DNA of 64,000 nt from DATGUN01 sp035301285 (GTDB lineage: Bacteria > Bacillota > Bacilli > Bacillales > Amphibacillaceae): NCBI GenBank assembly GCA_035301285.1, contig DATGUN010000088.1, forward strand, positions 1-64,000, in the 5' to 3' direction. The notes beneath the pieces are model-generated. The model was not told the origin of the DNA. It searched no databases and saw only the letters and a list, made by a program, of their open reading frames with translations. The first letter of the stretch is position 1. Every line of letters starts with the position of its first letter. A program made the position numbers and the translations under genes. This document shows, piece after piece, positions 59,163-64,000 of the stretch.

Positions 59163-61292
59163 ATGGATACATCCATAAAATCTCAAGTTCGATCTTACTT
59201 TAAAGAGCATGGGACACGTCCACTCCGAGTCAATGAATTAGAAACGGAATTAGAACTGCACCATTCAACAGAATTTAAAGAACTTATCAAAGCGTTAAAT
59301 GAACTGGAACAAGCCGGAGAACTTGTGAAAACACGCAAGAACAGATTCGGTCTTCCCGAAAAGATGAATATTGTTCGTGGTACGATTCAAATGCATACAA
59401 AGGGATTTGCTTTTTTACTGCCTGAAGAAGAGGGACAAAAAGATATCTATATACATCCTTCAGACTTAAATGCAGCGATGAATAATGATAAGGTCCTTGT
59501 GCGGTTGGAACGAAGCGGAGATCAATCACCTGAAGGGACGGTCATTCGGATATTGGAACGGGCTATCCACGAGGTGGTGGGGACTTTTTCCCGCAATAAA
59601 TCATTCGGATTCGTCATTCCAGATGATAAGCGAATCCCGAATGATGTATTCATACCAAAAAGTAGTATGAATGGTGCGGTGGACGGGCATAAAGTCATAG
59701 CGGAAATTACGAAATACCCGGAAGAGACCAAAAGTGCAGAAGGCGAAATAACACAAATTCTTGGTCATAAAAACGATCCAGGCATCGATATCATTTCGAT
59801 TATCTACAAACATGGAATCAAAATGAAATTTCCTGATGAAGTATTGGACCAAGCAAGCCGTGCACCTGAAGAAGTTTCAGAAGATGAAATAGCCGGTCGT
59901 TTGGATAAACGTGATGAAGTTATTGTAACGATCGACGGGGCTGATGCCAAGGATTTGGATGATGCGATTCATGTCCATAAAAAAGATAACGGGAATTATG
60001 TATTAGGTGTATACATTGCGGATGTTACCTACTACGTCAAAGAAAATTCCGTGATGGATAAAGAAGCATTCGAGCGTGGGACAAGCGTTTATCTGGTTGA
60101 CAGGGTCATTCCTATGCTTCCACATCGACTGTCCAATGGCATATGTTCATTGAACCCTCACGTTGATAGACTTACAATCGGCTGTGAGATGGAAGTGGAT
60201 CCGAATGGGGATATTATTTCCCATAACGTATTTGAGAGTGTCATCCAATCAAAAGCCCGGATGACGTATACTGATGTGAACGCCATACTCGTGGATGATG
60301 ATCCAGTGCTAGAGAAAAAGTATGCGGATTTTGTTCCCATGTTTCGGGAAATGGAACAATTAGCTACAATCTTGAGGCATAAGCGCTTCGATCGGGGGGC
60401 TATCGATTTTGATTTCAAAGAAGCGGAAGTCGTTGTAGATGAAGAAGGAAAAGCAAAGGACGTCCTTATCAGGGAACGTTCCGTGGGGGAACGTTTGATT
60501 GAAGAGTTTATGTTGGCAGCAAATGAAACAATCGCAGAGCACTTCCATTGGATGGATGTCCCGTTTATTCATCGCATACATGAGGATCCGGACGAGGATA
60601 AATTACAGCATTTCTTTGAATTCATTGCAGGACTTGGCTACCATGTTAAAGGTGTCGCCAATGAAATCCATCCCCAGGCGTTGCAAAAAGTACTTGATGA
60701 CGTGCGAGGGGAAACAGAGGAAATGGTTGTTTCCAAATTGATGTTACGCTCGATGAAACAGGCTAAATATGACCCGCAAAGCATTGGACATTTTGGATTG
60801 GCGACGGAATTCTATACGCATTTTACATCACCTATCCGACGCTACCCTGATTTGATCGTGCATCGTCTGATACGGACATACTTGTTTGAAAAACAGATGA
60901 ATCAGAAGACAATACAAAAATGGAAAGATCGACTGCCGGATATTTCACGGCACACATCATTCATGGAACGTGCCGCGGTCGATGCAGAAAGAGAAACCGA
61001 TGATTTGAAGAAAGCTGAATACATGGAGGATAAAATCGGTGAAACGTATAACGGTATCATCAGTTCTGTGACGAATTTCGGTATGTTTGTCGAGCTGAAT
61101 AACACGGTTGAAGGATTGGTCCATGTCAGCACACTGTCTGATGATTATTATCATTTTGATCAACGGAGTTATGCTCTGATTGGTGAAATGACAAATAAGA
61201 TGTATCGTATCGGTGAAGAAGTAAACGTCATGGTCAATCATGTCAACTTGGAAGAACGAACGGTTGATTTTGTGTTAGCGGATATGTCATAG
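59163..61292 (+). CDS. rnr: ribonuclease R
   Basis: RNase R is a processive 3'-5' exonuclease that degrades structured RNA and works in trans-translation. The 709 residues include an N-terminal winged helix, two cold-shock domains (about 65-200), the RNB core with the Mg-binding aspartates in DAKDLDDAIHV, and a C-terminal S1 domain (about 625-705). I chose ATG 59163 behind AAAAGGAG; the frame from 59106 starts inside the previous gene. smpB and ssrA, which follow rnr in B. subtilis, are not here. Confidence 0.95.
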   Translation: MDTSIKSQVRSYFKEHGTRPLRVNELETELELHHSTEFKELIKALNELEQAGELVKTRKNRFGLPEKMNIVRGTIQMHTKGFAFLLPEEEGQKDIYIHPSDLNAAMNNDKVLVRLERSGDQSPEGTVIRILERAIHEVVGTFSRNKSFGFVIPDDKRIPNDVFIPKSSMNGAVDGHKVIAEITKYPEETKSAEGEITQILGHKNDPGIDIISIIYKHGIKMKFPDEVLDQASRAPEEVSEDEIAGRLDKRDEVIVTIDGADAKDLDDAIHVHKKDNGNYVLGVYIADVTYYVKENSVMDKEAFERGTSVYLVDRVIPMLPHRLSNGICSLNPHVDRLTIGCEMEVDPNGDIISHNVFESVIQSKARMTYTDVNAILVDDDPVLEKKYADFVPMFREMEQLATILRHKRFDRGAIDFDFKEAEVVVDEEGKAKDVLIRERSVGERLIEEFMLAANETIAEHFHWMDVPFIHRIHEDPDEDKLQHFFEFIAGLGYHVKGVANEIHPQALQKVLDDVRGETEEMVVSKLMLRSMKQAKYDPQSIGHFGLATEFYTHFTSPIRRYPDLIVHRLIRTYLFEKQMNQKTIQKWKDRLPDISRHTSFMERAAVDAERETDDLKKAEYMEDKIGETYNGIISSVTNFGMFVELNNTVEGLVHVSTLSDDYYHFDQRSYALIGEMTNKMYRIGEEVNVMVNHVNLEERTVDFVLADMS

Positions 61293-61306
61293 ATACGATA
61301 TGGTAA

Positions 61307-61340
61307 AAGAGTGTTGATTTAAATAAACAACACTCTTTTT
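61307..61340 (+). terminator. terminator of rnr
   Basis: GAGTGTTG and CAACACTC flank an 11-base loop and are followed by TTTTT. It marks the end of the rnr unit. Confidence 0.92.
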
Positions 61341-61413
61341 AAATGGGTTAAATTAATGCGAAAATGTGGTATCATTTCAGAATTCGCTGCATATGCTACC
61401 ATTGATCACCCAA

Positions 61414-61433
61414 ATGTTGCCCTAAGGAAAATT
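61414..61433 (+). promoter_or_regulatory. candidate MntR box 1
   Basis: TGTTGCCCTAAGGAAAAT resembles the Bacillus MntR operator pattern TTTTGCCTTAAGGAAACT, as remembered. It sits just upstream of the -35 element at 61439. Confidence 0.55.
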
Positions 61434-61438
61434 AATTG

Positions 61439-61467
61439 TTGACACTGAAATGTTTGTCCTTTATACT
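61439..61467 (+). promoter_or_regulatory. sigma-A promoter of the metal ABC operon
   Basis: TTGACA (61439-61444), exactly 17 bases, then TATACT (61462-61467). This is the best promoter match in the window. It would give a leader of about 350 bases. Confidence 0.75.
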
Positions 61468-61675
61468 ACATAGTAGGATGTTAAAATCAATCAACAGCAA
61501 GCTATGGAAAAAAGTGATTTTTTTACTGGACAGAACAATAATTATTGGTGTATAGTAAATAAATTATATAGGGTAAGGACTATTTTTTTACGACAATATG
61601 TTGCGTCAAGTAAACAAAGTATCCCTCATGCATATTGTGCGGCAAATGACCCTTTCCGTTATTTTTTAAAGAAAA

Positions 61676-61694
61676 AGTTGCCTTAGTGAAACAA
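61676..61694 (+). promoter_or_regulatory. candidate MntR box 2
   Basis: AGTTGCCTTAGTGAAACAA resembles the same TTGCCTTAAGGAAAC pattern with two mismatches. A weak promoter may follow (TTTAAG 61695-61700, TATAAA 61717-61722), giving a second start nearer the gene. Confidence 0.5.
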
Positions 61695-61821
61695 TTTAAG
61701 TAAATGACAATATAGTTATAAAGTAACTGTGTGAACACTCGTTTATACGGGAATAGTAATACCAATTGTCAAAGAAAAGTCGTGTAAACAAATGATAAGG
61801 GAAAAGAGGAGGATGATTGAA

Positions 61822-62565
61822 TTGGGTAAAGCTTTAACAGTACGGAATTTAACAGTCTCTTATGATAACCATACCGCACTGAAAGATATTAGCTTTTCAA
61901 TTGATGAAGGCACACTTGTCGGAGTCATTGGACCGAATGGTGCGGGTAAATCAACATTGATGAAGGCGTTGCTCGGTTTGATTGGTAAAGATTATGGAAC
62001 CATTGAAATATTTGGAAAAACGATCAAACAAATACGCAAAAATATCGCTTATGTTCCACAGCGAAATAATATAGATTGGGATTTTCCGATTAATGTTTTG
62101 GATACTGTATTATTAGGAACGTATCCTAAATTGGGCGTTTTTCACCGTCCCAAAAAAGAAGATCGGGAAAAAGCCCTTGAATGTCTGGATCGGGTCGGAC
62201 TTTCCGAATTCAGGAAACGGCAGATCGGAGAACTATCAGGTGGTCAGCAGCAACGTGTCTTTTTAGCTCGTGCATTGGCACAGGAGGCAGACCTGTTTTT
62301 TCTCGATGAACCCTTTGTCGGTATTGATGCAACAAGTGAAAAAACGATCATCGGTATACTCAAAACATTACGTGACAACGGTAAAACGGTTATCGTCGTC
62401 CATCATGATCTTTCAAAGGCTGAAGAGTACTTTGACGATTTGATCCTTATCAACGAAAAACTGATTGATTTTGGACACACGAAAAAGGTGCTTGATCCTG
62501 AAACAATCACAAAGGCCTATCAATCAAAGATGCCCTTTTTACAGACAGCGGGAGTAGGTGTTTAA
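61822..62565 (+). CDS. mntB: manganese-type ABC transporter ATPase
   Basis: This ABC ATPase powers a divalent metal importer of the Mn/Zn (cluster 9) family. The 247 residues have Walker A GPNGAGKS (37-44), the signature LSGGQQQR, Walker B LFFLDEPFVGID and H-loop VVHHDL. I favour the TTG start at 61822, nine bases behind AGGAGG; ATG 61813 touches that site and the frame from 61792 has no site. MntR-like boxes upstream and the low-histidine solute protein downstream favour manganese over zinc. Confidence 0.9.
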   Translation: MGKALTVRNLTVSYDNHTALKDISFSIDEGTLVGVIGPNGAGKSTLMKALLGLIGKDYGTIEIFGKTIKQIRKNIAYVPQRNNIDWDFPINVLDTVLLGTYPKLGVFHRPKKEDREKALECLDRVGLSEFRKRQIGELSGGQQQRVFLARALAQEADLFFLDEPFVGIDATSEKTIIGILKTLRDNGKTVIVVHHDLSKAEEYFDDLILINEKLIDFGHTKKVLDPETITKAYQSKMPFLQTAGVGV

Positions 62566-62566
62566 A

Positions 62567-63424
62567 GTGGAATTTATAGCAGATATCATGCACTATGGAT
62601 TTTTGCAGAAGGCATTGTTTACATCTATTATGGTTGGCGTTGTATGCGGTATTGTCGGGTGTTTTATTGTTTTACGTGGTCTGGCTTTGATGGGAGACGC
62701 TATCTCACATGCTGTGCTTCCTGGTGTTGCCGTTTCTTTCATGCTGGATATCAGTTTTTTTTACGGGGCTGTCGCAGCCGGTGTATTAACGGCTCTTGGA
62801 ATAGGATATGTAAACCAAAATAGCCGAATCAAAAGCGATTCATCCATAGGGATTGTTTTTACAGCGTTTCTGGCTTTAGGTGTTATCTTGATTGCTGAAG
62901 CCCATAGCCCGCTCAGTCTTGACAGTATTCTATTCGGCAACGTATTGACGGTTAAAACAGCGGATATGTGGTTGACACTTGGGGTTGGAGCGATTGTATT
63001 ACTCGTTGTAATACTTTTTTTCAAGGAATTGCTAATCTCAACGTTCGATCCCACGATGTCAGCTGCTTATGGCTTGCCTAACCGTGTGATCCATTATATG
63101 TTGATGATTTTGTTGACATTGGTAACAGTCGCATCCATGCAAACGGTTGGTGTTATATTGGTTGTAGCATTGCTGATCACACCTGCATCCACTGCATTTC
63201 TGTTGACAAACCGTTTGTCGATCATGCTTGTTTTGTCATCTTTGTTTGGTGTCATATCAGGAATTGTCGGACTTTATTTCAGCTATGTCCATAATCTTCA
63301 ATCTGGTGCGGTTATAGTGTTGACCTCATTTGTTTTGTTTATTGCAGTATTCTTTTTATCACCAAAACAAGGTGTCATTTGGAAGGCGGTCCGTTCAAGA
63401 CGGAAACGAGCTAGTATTCATTAA
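62567..63424 (+). CDS. mntC: manganese-type ABC transporter permease
   Basis: This cluster-9 metal permease has 285 residues and eight or nine membrane helices. Family stretches are VVCGIVGCFIVLRGLALMGDAISHAVLPGV near the start and VGVILVVALLITPASTAFLL later. GTG 62567 follows GGGAGTAGG and starts just after the ATPase stop codon; an alternative GTG at 62558 would overlap it. B. subtilis has two such permease genes (mntC and mntD), but only one lies between ATPase and lipoprotein here. Confidence 0.92.
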   Translation: MEFIADIMHYGFLQKALFTSIMVGVVCGIVGCFIVLRGLALMGDAISHAVLPGVAVSFMLDISFFYGAVAAGVLTALGIGYVNQNSRIKSDSSIGIVFTAFLALGVILIAEAHSPLSLDSILFGNVLTVKTADMWLTLGVGAIVLLVVILFFKELLISTFDPTMSAAYGLPNRVIHYMLMILLTLVTVASMQTVGVILVVALLITPASTAFLLTNRLSIMLVLSSLFGVISGIVGLYFSYVHNLQSGAVIVLTSFVLFIAVFFLSPKQGVIWKAVRSRRKRASIH

Positions 63425-63446
63425 GAAAAGGAGAGTGTCACCAGGA

Positions 63447-64000
63447 ATGAACAGGTTTTTATCATTGTTTTTAGTTGTAACAGGAATCGTATTACTGCTT
63501 GCAAGTTGTGGAAAAAGCGGTGCATCTGATACAAATGGTGGAAATGAAGGGGCTATACAGGCAGTAGGAAGTTTCTCGATTGTATCAGACATCGTCAATG
63601 AAATAGGTGGCGATTTTGTCGATGTCCATAATGTCGTCGATGTTGGCAATGAACCGCATGAGTACGAACCCAAACCGGAAGATACGAAAAAAACCGAAGA
63701 CGCAGATATATTTTTTTATAACGGTATGAATCTCGAAGGCGGTGATTCCGGATGGGTCAGCAAATTATTGGAATCAGTCGGCAAAGAAGACGATAAAGTT
63801 TTCGAGGTGACTGAAGGCGTTGAACCGAAATATCTTGGGGAAGAAGAAGGAAATGATGGTGAAATAAATCCACACGCATTCCTTGATCCGAATGTCGGGA
63901 TCCAGATGGCTGAAAACATCCGTGATGGTTTGGTCAAAGTCGATCCCGATCACGAGGATGAATATAATGAGAATGCTGATGAATATATCAATGAATTAAA
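63447..64000 (+). CDS. mntA: manganese-type solute-binding lipoprotein (cut by the window end)
   Basis: This is the cluster A-I (PsaA/MntA-like) metal-binding lipoprotein. About 184 residues are present and the frame stays open to the last base. A signal peptide ends with the lipobox LLASC, Cys21 being lipidated. Metal ligands His71 (EPHEYEP) and His143 (NPHAFLDP) are visible. Further ligands expected nearer the C-terminus lie outside. The loop between them is acidic and lacks the His-rich stretch of zinc proteins such as ZnuA/AdcA, supporting manganese. It follows the permease by 22 bases. Confidence 0.93.
   Translation, partial: MNRFLSLFLVVTGIVLLLASCGKSGASDTNGGNEGAIQAVGSFSIVSDIVNEIGGDFVDVHNVVDVGNEPHEYEPKPEDTKKTEDADIFFYNGMNLEGGDSGWVSKLLESVGKEDDKVFEVTEGVEPKYLGEEEGNDGEINPHAFLDPNVGIQMAENIRDGLVKVDPDHEDEYNENADEYINEL

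Larger units (their letters stand above)
61341..61821 (+). other. upstream region of the metal ABC transporter
   Basis: This long AT-rich stretch of 481 bases is non-coding; a 60-codon frame at 61504-61686 has no ribosome binding site or family signature. It holds two MntR-like boxes (61414-61433 and 61676-61694), a strong sigma-A promoter (61439-61467) and a leader of about 350 bases. I do not recognise a riboswitch in it. Confidence 0.6.

Noticed and set aside
61504..61686. 60-codon frame in the metal transporter leader
   Set aside because: No ribosome binding site and AT-rich composition like non-coding DNA. A leader peptide cannot be excluded but is unsupported.
61470..61820. riboswitch such as yybP-ykoY in the metal transporter leader
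   Set aside because: I could not find the conserved loops of that element by eye; only the unusual leader length suggests one.
1..64000. CRISPR arrays, insertion sequences, prophage or attachment sites
   Set aside because: No regularly spaced repeats, transposase, integrase or phage genes were seen, and the tRNA-Arg is not followed by an integrase or a repeated tRNA end.

Overview
The window is an ordinary chromosomal stretch of a spore-forming, competence-gene-bearing Bacillaceae. It most resembles the Virgibacillus/Oceanobacillus/Lentibacillus side of the family. The evidence is near-complete synteny with the Bacillus subtilis nagB-degSU-secA-prfB-ftsEX-uvrBA-hprK-yvcIJK-whiA-crh-clpP-cggR-gapA-eno-secG-rnr region, acidic extracellular linkers, a CotY/CotZ-type coat gene, a Spo0E-like phosphatase, a bacillithiol deacetylase, and typical Bacillus signals (CtsR, CggR, LexA, sigma-K). 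Base composition looks moderately low-GC by eye. I see no insertion sequences, prophage or CRISPR arrays.

Layout. 1-7.1 kb: nagB, yvyE (minus), degS-degU, a DegV protein, comFA-comFC. 7.1-12.1 kb: hpf, secA and prfB with its programmed +1 frameshift. The flagellar block that B. subtilis carries between comFC and hpf is absent. 12.2-19.4 kb: envelope and division genes (cytochrome c lipoprotein, ftsE-ftsX, an M23 coiled-coil hydrolase, ctpB, minJ). 19.6-22.9 kb: a four-gene respiratory operon with a CuA subunit II, a heme-copper subunit I, a SCO chaperone and an unrecognised membrane protein. 23.1-30.2 kb: uvrB-uvrA, yojF-bshB2, pspC-like and yvlD. 30.3-34.0 kb: hprK-lgt-ppaX-acetyltransferase-glpP. 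34.1-39.1 kb: an MFS carrier, a DASS/SLC13 carrier (minus) and glpD behind a GlpP-type leader terminator. 39.3-46.0 kb: TPR protein, trxB, nudix, rapZ, glmR, whiA, crh, clpP (minus). 46.4-49.7 kb: tRNA-Arg(CCG), coat protein gene, Spo0E-like, menA-like and a CopD-like membrane protein (minus), glutaredoxin-like protein. 49.9-56.9 kb: cggR-gapA-pgk-tpiA-gpmI-eno with the CggR operator. 57.1-61.3 kb: nitroreductase, secG, carboxylesterase, rnr. 61.4 kb to the end: a manganese-type ABC transporter (ATPase, permease, truncated lipoprotein) preceded by two MntR-like boxes. smpB, which follows rnr in B. subtilis, is not here.

How the genes work together. Carbon flux control is dense: HprK and Crh modify CcpA activity, GlmR and RapZ sit between them, CggR gates lower glycolysis, and GlpP is predicted to control glpD by antitermination. 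FtsEX, the M23 hydrolase, CtpB and MinJ form a division and cell-wall block. The most unusual item is the CuA heme-copper enzyme. Its subunit I has all six histidine ligands, but the active-site tyrosine of the canonical HxxxY motif is replaced by asparagine. This raises the possibility that a gene normally labelled cytochrome oxidase encodes a nitric oxide reductase-type enzyme. Everything here comes from reading the sequence by eye; no alignment or database search was run.
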